Assembly: GCA_050084515.1 (NCBI GenBank)
Contig: CM114272.1
Location: 26,412,001 to 26,476,000 of the forward strand
DNA from: Blasia pusilla
Taxonomy: Eukaryota; Marchantiophyta; Marchantiopsida; Blasiales
Length of the DNA stretch: 64,000 bases
Reading direction: 5' to 3'
Part shown: one piece after another, positions 11,241 to 22,109 of the stretch
How positions within the stretch are numbered: position 1 is the stretch's first letter
Layout of the letters: every line of letters starts with the position of its first letter
Translations under genes and position numbers: made by a program
Notes under the pieces: model-generated
Seen by the model: the letters and a program-made list of their open reading frames with translations, nothing else
Told to the model about the DNA's origin: nothing
Database searches by the model: none

Positions 11241-11828
11241 CTTATGGACTAGGGTGACGATCAGGTGATGGACGGGTGAGCCATTTACCAATTCAATTTA
11301 CAAGGCATGGTGGTGGTCGACAACGAGACAATACGGTGATCACATTTGTAGCATTTACATGTGGTGTTAGCTGACCATGAGAGTTATTGGAGGGGACACA
11401 CATATAGAGGACATTCATGTAGCAGATAGTCCCACAAAGAGATATGTCAGGATGGGTCTCTCTTCCCATACGGATACCTCTTTAACATTTTTGGGTATGA
11501 GCGTTGAGTTATAGACGAGCTCGTGAGGCAAGCGTGGAGCCGTGCCTGTGTCTTGGGGCAAACAAAGTCAAGTGACAGTCGTGCTTTTGGAGTGGAGACT
11601 TGATATCTTTGAAAACCACACCGGTTGTGTGGCAGCGTGCGGAGGAGGATGCGAGAATGTTAGATCTATTTAGAGGGATCAACAAGGCGGAGCTACAATG
11701 TTGGAGTGTTGCGGGGATGACGGCACCAACGGTGCTATATACGTATAGAATAGTAGATAATGTTAGGTAGATGTGATATCTCCTATGTGGAGTTAGGGAG
11801 GACCCAACTGCCAACTAGGGGGCGGTTG
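11240..11828 (+). pseudogene. Spacer and methyltransferase motif I, then a deletion to the polypurine tract
   Basis: The spacer after the protease aligns with 35120-34740 of the minus-strand copy. At about 11651-11700 the frame reads ARMLDLFRGINKAELQC, the decayed S-adenosylmethionine-binding motif I (family copy: RVLDLFGNIST near 34793-34813). Homology then jumps to the 3' end of the element: GGGAGGACCCAACTGCCAACTAGGGGGCG-type sequence at 11788-11825, including the purine-rich tract. The remaining methyltransferase, reverse transcriptase, RNase H and integrase are deleted. This copy is therefore gag-protease only and could have moved only in trans. Confidence 0.72.
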
Positions 11829-12300
11829 TGTGGTCTCGATGTATATGCATGAGTGTATTTCGTTTATGGGTGGATCGACCTATGTGTTGGGAAATTCAGT
11901 ATATTGTGGTATGTAGATGTGACTAGCAATGTGGATTATGTAGCGATGTATATCCTCGCGATAGTTGTCACATCTTAGTTAGCCGATATGTAGAGTTCTA
12001 CCGCATTGACGACATAGAGGGTCAACGAGTTGTTTGGGTGTAACTTTGTCCCGAGATGTCAAATGAGGTTGGTGACATGCTGTTGAATGGGGAACATCAT
12101 CTCTAAAAATTTCCTTATTTTGGTCTTAGTTAGTTATGTGACTCGTTGACCTAGTCAATGGTCACCCAATAACATGTGCACTAAGATTACTATTGGTATG
12201 ACGATTTTGGGGGGAAGATCGGTGTTGGGTGTGGTATGTAGATGTGACTAGCAATGTGGATTGTGTAGAGGTGTGTACGTGCATGACAACTATATGTGTA
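11829..12300 (+). repeat. 3' LTR (partial) of the plus-strand gypsy copy
   Basis: It begins TGTGGTCTC just after the purine tract and aligns with the reverse complement of 26361-26050. Shared blocks include GTGACTAGCAATG, CATCTTAGTTAGCCGATA and AACTTTGTCCCG. A piece of about 75 bp is repeated in direct orientation (11898-11975 and 12222-12295). The U5 end that closes the LTR at 25788 is not found after 12300, so the 3' part is lost or replaced. Confidence 0.7.
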
Positions 12301-13837
12301 GTTATATGTGGAGTGATCTAATGGCCTCCCTCGATGATCTACCATAAGGGTGATATGTGTATACGTCACCCTTTGGGAGTTTTCTTAGAATCTTCTTGGA
12401 GGTTTATAAAAGTTTTTTGATTTTTGGGGAAGCTATTGTGCAAGGTTTGTAGACATGTATGCATAGATTGACTTCTTGGAGTGTTGGGACCTTAAGATCG
12501 AGGGGTATACCTCAAGGAGAGGCTTGGAGAGGTTAATCTTTCCAAGGTTGAGTTTTCCAAACATAGGATAGGGTAGGTGATGTTGATTTGCTAGAGACCT
12601 AAATTCCATTGCGGTAAGGGTGGGATTGGCTTGATTTTTATTTAATATAATCAAATAACGGTATACTTTCCATTTGGTTTTTATGGAAATCAAAAGGAAG
12701 AAAGAGAGTGAAATTGTGAAGTGTGTGGCGATCATACATATTTTCGGATCAATGGTGTGTACGTTGAGTGTAGAAATTAACATCTTTTTTGGTTGATGCA
12801 TGAAGGGGTTTGTGGATCGTAGAGGGTTTTGCTCTCTACGTTCAAGAAATTGAGGGAGCATAATCAAAGGGGTTCCAATTGATATTGCTTGAAGAGAAAG
12901 ACACATTGAATTTTGTATCAATGTGATCATATGTGGAAGAATATTAAAATATATTTAGTTGCCTAAGCATGTACACTATATAATGAGTATGGGAAGGCTT
13001 GAAGGTGCACAAGTGCTATTGAGCACATGTTTGTATGGGGAAGTGTAAAAGATTTACAAATCAATATGGTGAAGTATGCCTAGCTAGCTATGATGTTCTA
13101 GAAAGCCGCATGCAATTATTGAAGTTTATAGGGGTAATGGGTGAGGGAAGTGTCATGGATGTTGGTAAATGCGTGAATGAAAAAAATATAGGATATATAA
13201 AGGATAAGAAGGGAGTGGCCCTTGGCATGGTGTTCGACTAGCAAAAGACAGAGGTCAGAGTGATGTTGATATTACGGAGCATTAGGTTGGGATCAAGAAG
13301 TGAGTGTCACTTTATGAGGGTACCCAAATATCATATTGCAATGGGATCAAATTTTAAGTATGTTTTTTTATAAGATAGAGGGTGAGTTGTGATGGGAAGC
13401 TTTATATTAGGAGTGTCAAGTAATAATCGGCTTGAAGTTATAAAATCCTTGTAAGAATTATTGAAGACTAGATCTAGAGGGCCAAGGCATTGGATGTCAT
13501 GGCGAGTGACTATAATTTGTCAGGAATTAAAGGGAAGATTTGTATGCAGGGATAAATTCTGGGTGACTTTACGCGGGCAAATAAGTAGGATTAACACGAG
13601 AGGACGTAAAATCTATCTTGTGGGCTGACATGTGGCTATTGCAAGTTGAGGGAGAGAGGATTCATGTTGCACTTTGAACATTTTATCAAGCACATGAAGG
13701 GGAAACCAATAGCGTGGTGGGTTTATTTCTCATAGAGTGGTGATTATCACCATGTGAGTGTCAAGAAAGCTGGTTAGAAAATGCAAGTTTATGAATGAAT
13801 GGTCAATGTGGAAGTACATGCATAGTAGTTTGCTAGG

Positions 13838-13841
<4 letters not shown>
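12301..13841. other. No supported gene
   Basis: AT-rich. A 165-codon minus-strand frame (12930-12433) and a 68-codon plus-strand frame (13035-13241) exist but match no family I recognise. They lack a splice context and are compatible with chance or decayed transposon sequence. Confidence 0.45.
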
Positions 13842-13869
<28 letters not shown>

Positions 13870-13870
13870 G
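13842..13870. repeat. (AT)n microsatellite
   Basis: About 28 bp of uninterrupted alternating A and T. Confidence 0.95.
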
Positions 13871-14043
13871 GGCAAGAAGCAAGAAATTATAATTCATAGG
13901 TACATATATGACCAACCAATTTAGTATATAAGTGTTATGCCAAGGCTTGTGGAAACAAACATATAATCTTGTCGCATGTTAGAGCCATGAACGTTGGAAG
14001 ATAGAGTGGAATTTTCACATGTGGAGGAATATTTCCTCATCGC

Positions 14044-14582
14044 TCAAAGTGGGGTTTGTGTTCTTGGAGAGACTCCCCCTTACTAGTACTTATAGGGATC
14101 TACCGGGTCCCCCAAATTGGCCCTCAACCTGATTGCTCACACAATCGTTTTCGGCCAATACCTTAGCACGTTCTTATGCGTTTGCTCAGATCTTTGGTAT
14201 GTTGGAAGAGTCTCAAGATAAGATTTCCAACGCCCTTACTTGTCCCAAACGCATCTCGAGGACAAACATTATGGTCCGAAACATAGTCAACTTCCCCAAA
14301 CGCTAGTCGTATTCCAAAGTGGTTCTCACCTCTTTGGCAACCAGCCTTCCAACACTCAACTCATCTCAAGTCTTGGTTTGCGTTTGGTCTAGGTTTCTTG
14401 GTAACTACCACTAACGCATGAAACGCATAACTCTGTTCCGCGATTTGTCTCTTGGACTTTTCTAATAGACCTTCCAATTAAAAGCCTCTCCAAAGTTCGA
14501 TCATCGCAACGTCAGTCCACTTGAGTTATGATGTTCCGCTTGACGCCTATTTGGTCTTCGTTTGGTTTTGAGGGTCGCGACA
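14044..14582 (-). repeat. Truncated LTR, same family as the solo LTR at 23.4 kb
   Basis: It aligns with the reverse complement of 23390-23820. Matches include GCTCAAAGTGGGG, ACTAGTACTT, CCCAAACGCATCT, CAACTCATCTCAAGTCTTGG and the terminal GAGGGTCGCGACA. The terminal end at 14582 is intact (ends ...CGACA; reverse complement TGTCG), while the opposite end is cut at about 14044. Strand is given relative to the 23.4-kb copy set as plus. No coding sequence. Confidence 0.8.
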
Positions 14583-14635
14583 ATCCACGTGTCCTCTATA
14601 CGTATGTATTAATTACTTTATTTTCCCTAGTTATC

Positions 14636-15692
14636 CGTCTCAAAGAAAAGGGTCGCAGACTGATTTTTACTTTACTAGTGGGCGGTTTGTGTCATGCACG
14701 TGAGTGAAAAGACTAATTATGTTGCAAATAAAATATTTTTCTTATTGCCTATAAATGGTAAATGGTAAATAGATCAATGCCGTGGCATCCAAAGGATCAA
14801 AAGGCTAAAAAACACTTTACAAGTGATGCACTGACCCGAAAAAATACCGTAAAGGCATTCTCCAAGCTAATGCCTAGAGCATTTGAGTGATGAATAATGA
14901 AATCCCTAATATAACAATCTTAATTATAAGGCACTAGCTATAGTAAAGAATAAAAATTCTCCACACCTATTTTATGAGTTAGTCTAATCTCTTCAGAGCT
15001 TGGACATGTGACAAATACATGCTCTTCATCCTCAATACTTTCTCCGTCATATAACTTATAAATTCGTTCACTTCTACCAATGTTGAGCCATCATCCTTCC
15101 TCAATTCCTTGTGTATGAGACCCAATTCTATGTCGTGTGATAATATGACGTAAGAACGTGGAGATCCCTGCAAGTAGCTATCCTTGTTCACAATATACAA
15201 ACATAGGATTAACATGAAGTTGATAATACTCCATTTTTTTGTCCGGGATGCTCATAATAATGTTGAGAAATTGCTTCTGTAGATGCTCGCGGAGTGCCAT
15301 CCGTTTTAAGTCCCAATCCCGTTCCACCACATTCCACTTTGAAAACCAAGTCACCACATCCGCAATCCACCCTATGGAACGTGTGGCTCATAAAACTTGA
15401 TGAGGGAGGTGAGAAACATCCAGAGATCTCACCCTTGTGATATAAGTGATGGTTAAGTAGAGACCTTCAGCCTCTAGAGGTAGATAACATGTTTCCGCAA
15501 GAAGAATAACATAAGGAGTTTGGTTTCTTACACCCAATTCTTCTTGTAGAAAGATTTTTTGCACCTTCTCTACGCGCTTTTTTGATCTTTTCCATAGAGG
15601 GAAAATATTTTCTTGCTGTCCGGTTGCCACATGTCAAGGAAAGAGAGGTTTGCAAATCAAGGAGGCACTCTCCAATAATAGAAGAGGACCTC
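14636..15692. mobile_element. Short non-autonomous element split by a LINE
   Basis: The left part (14636-14755) and right part (15589-15692) together match one unit of a repeated family seen again at 15693-15885. The left part carries AAAGGGTCGCAGACTG, TGTCATGCACGTGAGTGAAAA and TTGCAAATAAAATA. The right part ends CAAATCAAGGAGGCACTCTCCAATAATA. The break between them holds the LINE fragment. The family end GGCACTCTCCAATAATA recurs in several places in this window. Class not proven: Helitron-like or MITE-like. Confidence 0.6.
14756..15588 (-). mobile_element. 5'-truncated LINE fragment (3' end)
   Basis: It matches the 3' part of the LINE at 22.9-24.6 kb. The minus-strand frame reads RVEKVQKIFLQEELGVRNQ, then SHLPHQVL and further C-terminal residues across stops. 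The 3' terminus is a short tandem of ATTTACC-type units (plus strand AAATGGTAAATGGTAAAT at 14754-14771), also present at 22905. Non-LTR elements typically insert 5'-truncated, as here. It sits inside a short repeat element, so it is younger than that element. Confidence 0.82.
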
Positions 15693-15890
15693 GTCTCAAA
15701 GGAAAGGGTCACATCCCAATTTTTACTTTAGTAGTGGACAACCCGTATCATGCACGCGAGTGAAAAAATTAATCATGTTGCATACAATTTTTTTTTCTTG
15801 TTGTCATAAGAGAGAGAACATTTTCTTGCCATCCATAAAATCAGAAGGTGTTTGCAAATAAAAAAAACACTTTCCAATAAAAATTTATTC
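15693..15890. mobile_element. Second copy of the short non-autonomous element
   Basis: An uninterrupted copy with AAAGGGTCACATCCC, ATCATGCACGCGAGTGAAAAA, TTGCATACAATTTTT and a decayed end CACTTTCCAATAAAAAT. It lies directly beside the LINE-split copy and is the best local template for the pre-insertion site of that LINE. Confidence 0.55.
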
Positions 15891-15999
15891 GAATCGGAAT
15901 GGGTATAGGATTTTCTAATATAGATTCATTCGAATGCGTATCGGATTTTCTAACGATGCCATGTAGGAGGAGGAGGGATATGAGATTTATGGCGCCCAT

Positions 16000-16981
16000 C
16001 ATTCCTACGATCTACACGCCACCGTACATCAGCCACTCGTGATGGGTGACATCGACGCGTGTGACTCCGACGAGGTATTTGTGTACATACATACACACGT
16101 CACGATGCGGCCGTCCGATCGCCATCCGACGTATCGCCTGTCCCGACCATCTCTCTCTCTTCGGCGAATGTCTCTCTAGCGCTCTCGCTCCGCCGTTTCC
16201 AGAAGAAACGCCGGAGCCGTGGGACGACTCCACATAGTGAATCCTTCTGGCGATGGCACCGTAGACTGGTTGCATTAGAAAAGCTCCGGGAAGGAGTGAG
16301 CTTCCAGACGATGCAGGGGCACTTCCAGTCGGATTTTGCAGAATTCGGAATTCCTTGATTTGCATGCTCTCGTTGTGAAGCTTTGAGCGGGCCTATCGCT
16401 TCTGGCGCGGCTTTCCGCGGGGCTTCGAGGCGGAGACGGGGGAGGCGTCGTGAAGAGAATCCCTCGAGATCGCAGGTAGGGGTGTCGTAAACTTCTTGTA
16501 GCGAATACCTTACGCGCGGGCTACTTGTGAGGCTACGTTGGGGACTGTTCGTGAGCCCGGGCACGGCGCAGAGTGAGTATCGTCATCATTTTGGGAAAGC
16601 GTGTGGAGATTTGAATCTGTTTCCGGTACGCCGGCGGACTGTGTGTGGCAGTCGGAATTTAGAATGAATTTCTTGGTTGTGGTGGTGGGAGTGATGGTTT
16701 GCATCGGATGATTGCTCTCGGCGATTTTAGTTCATGGGGACGGATGCCCCCGGTCATGATTACTTACAGTTTTGTGAAACCTTGCTTGGAGGGAACGCTT
16801 GCTGTGTGAATGTTGCAGACGATCTGTTTATACTGAGAAGGATGCTCTGGATACTTCGCAAAGTTATCAGCCACTGTTGGCAATTGATTTGCTTATAATT
16901 ATTACTTTTGCCTTCAATGCAGGGCGATCCTCGACGTATTTTGTTGGGAGTCCTCCGATACACTTTTTACCCGTTATCACA
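16000..16981 (+). promoter_or_regulatory. GC-rich 5' region of the ClpS-like gene, with a likely 5'-UTR intron
   Basis: Composition changes sharply from AT-rich repeats to GC-rich DNA at about 16000, as expected for a plant promoter and leader. A good donor CGCAG|GTAGGG lies at 16475/16476. A good acceptor, CTTTTGCCTTCAATGCAG, ends at 16922, followed by 59 bases to the chosen ATG. This suggests a spliced leader. A CT-rich tract (CATCTCTCTCTCTTCGG) lies near 16146-16163. Start site and TATA box are not identified. Confidence 0.5.
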
Positions 16982-18241
16982 ATGGCTCTCGCTTGTAATT
17001 TTCTGTCCCCCAACTCGCCTGTTGTTGCTCATCTCGAATTGGTATCCAAGTCGGGGTTGAAATGTCCATCCTCTTCCACTGCAGCCGTGGGCGGGGTCAC
17101 ATCCCAAACTCGAATTCCTAGTTTCCACGGCCGCGCCACCTATGAAAAGGGAGTCAAAGCGACGACGATGTTTCAGGTCACAGAGGCAAAACTAGGCGGT
17201 TCAGCAGGAGGGGCCGGTGTGCTGGAACGTCCAGGTCTCGATCAGTCCTCTCCAGACACCGCACCTCGTACCGAAGAAGGTTCTTATTCTCAACACGGTT
17301 TCTCTCTGTCGTGCAACTGATCATAGGTTTCCGTCTGTGTCAATACTTTGCAATTATATTTGGTGGACTTCGGGAAGCCGATAGTCGCCAGTGAGCTTGT
17401 GGAATCGCCGGCATGCTGAGCGATCTTGAGAAATTTAGGTGTTCATAGCGGCATGGCATGGCCTGATGTCGAGGTGGAGTGGGCAGTGCAGAAGTTCTCT
17501 GCCCAAGAGCGCCGAGGAAGCTGACCTTGGAATCTTCTCTGCCTCCTCGTTCTTCATGCAGGAGGTGAGATGGGAAAATTAAAGCAACGATTGAGAAATG
17601 GTGGCGGCGATAGGTACCGTGTTCTTCTTGTGGATCACGAACGCCACACCGAAGCTCAAGGTCGGTATCCACCTCTCTGAGTCGCGTACGGAGAGCGTTT
17701 GCGTTTCTAGATTGCACTTCGACACACAGAGTGGAGTGTTTCCGTCGTTCTTCATGCCCCTTCAAGAGAAGCCATGGTAGCCTTGCCCTGCCCAGTTTCA
17801 TCGTGAGTTTCGTCATGTTTTTATTTCTTCTCACGGTGAGATGGCTAATTTGAAACGCAGTGGCCACGATAATTCCGAGAGTGGTTCCAACGGTCACTGC
17901 GGAGGACGCTAGGAAGTGTTTCTACGAATCCAGGGAATTTGGAGTAGGACTGGTGACAGTCGCCGTTAAGGTGTGTCTCCGTTTGGTCTTCTTTCCTGCG
18001 ATCCTTAGCTGCCTTAAATTTATATGATTAGTTTGACTCTTTAACTAGTATTTGCCTGTTGGTTGATTGGATTTCCTGCCTCCTTTCTCCTGTGACCATT
18101 GTTCTGTCAGAATTTCCCAAATCGGTTCGTATTTACAAGTTCGGAACAATGTCCCTGCAGGAACATGCCGAGTTTTACGCACAAATGCTTACCCGCAATG
18201 GTTTACGCTGTTCAATCGAGCAAGACAGTAGTGTTGCCTAA
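16982..18241 (+). CDS. ClpS-like protein, probably plastid-targeted (4 exons, 195 aa)
   Basis: Exons 16982-17279, 17562-17660, 17861-17970 and 18161-18241 join in frame through GT-AG introns of 282, 200 and 190 bp, giving 195 residues. Residues 1-about 90 are rich in S, A and V with few acidic residues (MALACNFLSPNS...), like a transit peptide. Residues 117-190 match the ClpS fold: RYRVLLVD, VVPTVTAEDA, GLVTVAVKEHAEFY and a NGLRCSIE end. Known role of the family: adaptor that hands N-degron substrates to the ClpC/ClpP protease in bacteria and plastids. The residues that usually grip the N-degron (N-D-D after the first strand, and the histidine of the A-H-x-x-G helix) read D-H-E and S-R-E-F-G here. 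Substrate recognition may therefore differ. Start choice: the first ATG after the leader acceptor. An in-frame upstream ATG at 16799 lies in the predicted leader intron. Confidence 0.85.
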
Positions 18242-20685
18242 GTGGGCAACTGTTTTGCTGTTCAATCCAAAATAGAAAATAGGACGAATTTATACCGCCG
18301 GAGCTTCATCCAGTGGAAAGAGTTTTGATCGATTCTTGGAGAAAATTTATTACTTGAGTTATAGTTTGTAGAACTCATGCGATTCCCCCGACCCTGCGCG
18401 ACTTTCTCAATGTCAAACCGTAATTGCTCGGAGATGCGAAGCTGCGGTGCTAATATGCTTCATATACAGACCCATTGGCCTGGCGAGTGTACTATTAAGT
18501 GTCAACTATACATTAAAGACGACTACAAGACAATTTGATAAAATCTGTTTGGAACTCGTGTTCTTGGTCATCTACCTCCTGAACGAAGGAAAAGTTCGGC
18601 TGAGTACATGCTTAGGTTATCAGAGGTGCTTTAGAATTACATTTTGTGGTCTTGTTACGATCGAACTGCTTCTAGTGCCATAACTGTGTTCGACAATGTG
18701 CAGAGGGTGCCTCCATCCTGCGCCCGAATTGTACCCGATCACGAACAACCAAAGGAAGTCACTCTCTTTCCCACAAGCTAAGAGATTGTAGTCTGTCCTT
18801 CGCCGCCGGAAGACCTGTATGTGACTGAATACATCTTCCAAGCGTTTGAAGTCTGCCAAAATATGCTTCCTAACCGCATCCCTTCAACTCTAGACTCTCT
18901 AGGAAGGTTCTCACTATCACTAGTCCGCACCGATGAGGGGCTTTCAGGTTAGTCCTCAGATATTCTAAGGTGGTCGAGTTAGATTAAGTCGACCAGATGG
19001 ATGAAGAATAAAATAGGAAAGTAGCACACCGTCAAACAGTCACTTCTAGACCCGCATTCTGCGGACGTATTCCCCGAAGATGAATAGGCCGTCCGCGCTG
19101 AACCTATACTTGTGCACGTACCACCCGTAGTCGTACAAGCTGAATGAAAGTCCCTCTCAAGCTCGTTCAGTCATTCGGCTGGACGTCATCACTAAACGTC
19201 TTCATATCCAAAACCTCAGTGTCGAGTTTAATCGGCATTGGAGGCACTGTGTTCGCAAGGTGAAATCGTACGCATGACTCCAAATGCGCGAAGGATTGTG
19301 CATTTGAAACTTTTCTCCGTAAATTCCTTCAATACGTCCTTTTGTTCTTTCCGTTTTGTTGGACGGGGTGGATCAGTACTTTTCCTTGGAATGCCGAGAC
19401 GATCTCCGCCCCATTAACGTCTTGGCATTCGAAGATCCTCTTTCATGGCGGAATGTTGCCGATCTTGAATCGTATCATTGTCACACTTGTTGATCTAGTA
19501 TCGTCGCGTGATTCTTGAGGTATGTGCGCTCGCAAGGAAGGCAGATCGACCGCTCATGCGGGGGAAGGGACTCCTCCCGAGACTCGATCCGTGTAGTTTG
19601 TAAGAAGAAAGCCCTACTGAGCACCCGTAGCGACTTTCGCCCGGTGGATGGCAATGATTTGATAATCACTGAGGCGCGCTCAACGATGGAATGATCGTGG
19701 CGGGAGTACCACAATCTAGATTCCACTCACTGTCAGGAATATGGTCATACGAAGGGTATGGTTTCATGGAGGTCTCTGATCGAAATTACTAGCAGGGCCT
19801 GACTCGATGGGAGATGACGCGAAGGAGATGATTGTTCATCTCCTCGGAGTACTTTGGGACACTCCACCCCAACTCAGATAATCATAGCTGATGCTTGATC
19901 TCAACTTCACATATGAGACAGTCCGAACTCGGTACAACTGTGTGGAGATGTTGGGAAACAGTTTCCCCACCAGCTGCTCGGGTATTTGCGGACATGGCAC
20001 CTTGGAGATTCATCACCAGTGTTCCCAAGCTCGCCTCCGAGGTGTCGTGACATTTGAGCGACATACATTGTCGTGACGTTCTCGGTTGCATATTAACATC
20101 AGTGAGGTTAGCGGACATTGTCATTCTTTCTCCACTTCTTGAATGCATACACGACGAAGTACAAGTTAACCTCTTCTTCTCCCTGGCACAGAAACAGGTG
20201 ATTTCCGTGGGCTGTGAAGCTCCTCACGCACATTGAGAGAAGAAGACAAGGGATGAGCATGCGCAGACAATCGTAATCGTGTTATTGCAATCGTCCTTTT
20301 AGCCCAGAACTTGCCAGATTTGATATCGACCAGCTTTTTATATCAACAGAAGGGCATCCTCATCCTTATTCTCAAGCACAACAACATCCTAACCGAGCAT
20401 CTACTTCAAAGAATCGCTGAAGCTATGTGTTCTCAAGGATTCCTAAAAAGCCGCGGAAGTTGTTTTCCGAAATCCGCCGTCCCTGCCTCGAACTTGTGAC
20501 GCAATCATCGTGTTCCTAGTGCTCTCCGGGTGTAGCCTTCATCTTCACTGGCAGAGAGTATGACCGCGGTCGAATCTCTCCAAGAAGTGTGGTGGTTCCT
20601 GAGAGACCACTGTTACAGTCGTGAAACTTGACGTCCGAAATCTTCGGAGGCGAGAAGACGATTCGTTTATGTGTACTAGCCCGGT
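18242..20685. other. Downstream region of the ClpS-like gene; no second gene supported
   Basis: Moderate GC and many short frames on both strands, but none chains into a convincing gene. The longest are a minus-strand frame at 19726-19481 and opposing frames at 19882-20240. An AATAAA-like signal occurs near 19008. The composition resembles single-copy plant DNA rather than the AT-rich repeats, so a decayed gene cannot be excluded. Confidence 0.4.
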
Positions 20686-20687
20686 AT

Positions 20688-20762
20688 AAGGGTAAGGGTA
20701 AATAGATGTATAAGGGTAAGGGTGTATATAGATGTGGGTAAGGGTATATAGATGTAGAGTTT
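20688..20762. repeat. Short imperfect array of AAGGGT-containing units
   Basis: Three to four units of the form TATAAGGGTAAGGGT followed by ATAGATGT. It resembles plant telomere-like hexamers only superficially and is far too short and irregular to be a telomere. Confidence 0.7.
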
Positions 20763-21101
20763 GAAGAGAAGCCTTTGTTGGCTTCTCTTCAAATGTTTTT
20801 ATTTTGTAATGGGCGACCATGTGTTTTGGGATAATAAAACAAAATCGTAACATCTAGATTTTGTCCAAATTATTTTTACTAATTCATAAATAACCAGTAT
20901 GAGGCCCTTTCAAAAAACCTTTGTAGATCGTACAAACCACAAGTAGAGTAGTTTGCATACAGGGTACATTAGTTTTCTTTATATACGAGGGTAGAGAATT
21001 TTTGGGACCAGAGAACAAATATCATATACAATCAAGTTTGTATAGGAGGAAAAAATAGAACAGATGGGAATACAAACCAATATATGCACACACTGAATAG
21101 A

Positions 21102-21173
21102 ACTTCCCCTCCCTTCTCAGTTTTCTCTCCTCTCCGCACGGAGAGGAGAGAAAACTGAGAAGGGAGGGGAAGT
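21102..21173. repeat. Perfect palindrome: 35-bp arms, 2-bp loop
   Basis: Arms 21102-21136 and 21139-21173 are exact reverse complements with CA between. The left arm is pyrimidine-rich (ACTTCCCCTCCCTTCTCAG...) and the right arm purine-rich. It can extrude as a cruciform or form a very stable RNA hairpin. No ORF or transposon end is attached. Imperfect purine-rich GAGGATACA-type repeats follow at 21240-21300. Confidence 0.97.
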
Positions 21174-21479
21174 GGGGGAGAGAGAAAGAGTGCCCATATA
21201 CAAACTTGGATATACACAAGGTATACAACCATCCCAGGGAAGAGGATACACGGAAGAGGAATCATAACCATCGAGAGGGGAGAGGATACATGGGAGAGGA
21301 ATTAGGAGGTTGTTAATGTCACGAATATCATTAAAGTCACATGAATCGGGTTATAGGATCCATGGTAGGTAGACATGTAAAACTTTCATCAATGGTGTAG
21401 AGCAATCACATAAACCTGAAGCCTATCCACCCGAGAAGAAAAACGAAGCATACATGTAGGGGGCGTAAAATTTCAATTC

Positions 21480-21945
21480 ATTTATATTATAATAGATGAT
21501 TTTAAGGTTAAAATAAGAAAAATAATTTAATAGTTTAAAAAATTACAACTTCATCTCTAATTTCATATTTTATGGGAAGGTAAAATGAATGTCAACGGAG
21601 AAGGAATAAATATTATTTACATTTTATGGAAGGATGGAATTACTTACAAAAGTGAAATTTAATTATTCTTCTAAGATTTAAGAAAATAGGAATCATATTT
21701 AAATTTTAAAAGGAAAATATCCTTATTTTAAAAAATAATCAAGTTAATTGACATCTCATATTTTATGAAAATAAAATTTTAAAGGAAGAGAGAAATGATT
21801 TCATTAATTAAAATTAAATAAGGATTTAGTTAGTGGATGTCATCTAGGTAGGAACAATGGAAGGGGAGGAATAGATATTGTTTAAAAACCGGAGGCATAA
21901 AGTTTGAATATTACCCGTGCATAGCATGGGCACTAGCTAGTTATT
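21480..21945 (+). mobile_element. Non-autonomous Helitron remnant with 3' terminus
   Basis: Very AT-rich sequence ending in ACCCGTGCATAGCATGGGCACTAG. This is a GC-rich hairpin (CCCGTGC/GCATGGG) a few bases before CTAG and T, the standard 3' signature of Helitrons. A homologous copy in the opposite orientation lies at 46096-46760 (shared GTTAGTGGATGT and AGGAATAGATATTGTTTAA-like blocks). The 5' end (TC) was not located. No coding sequence. Confidence 0.72.
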
Positions 21946-22109
21946 TTTAGCTATATCCATTATGTTTTCAAATCATCTATACTAACCGATACTTCGATGC
22001 AAGAATGTATAATTTTGAATTATTCATCCTAAATGTACAATTGAATTCGAGTTATCTCATTGGTTTAGACAACTAGCGATTCTATGGGCTAAAAAGTACT
22101 TGTGTCAAA

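Noticed and set aside
12433-12930. 165-codon minus-strand frame
   Set aside because: No family recognised and no start context; adjacent to LTR sequence and AT-rich repeats. Kept only as a remark.
16012-16564. Minus-strand frames of 117 and 154 codons in the GC-rich region before the ClpS-like gene
   Set aside because: They overlap each other in different frames, lack motifs, and GC-rich DNA is poor in stops. The region fits a promoter and leader better.
20688-20762. Telomere-like AAGGGT repeats
   Set aside because: Only a few imperfect units, mixed with ATAGATGT spacers. Not a telomere or interstitial telomeric array.
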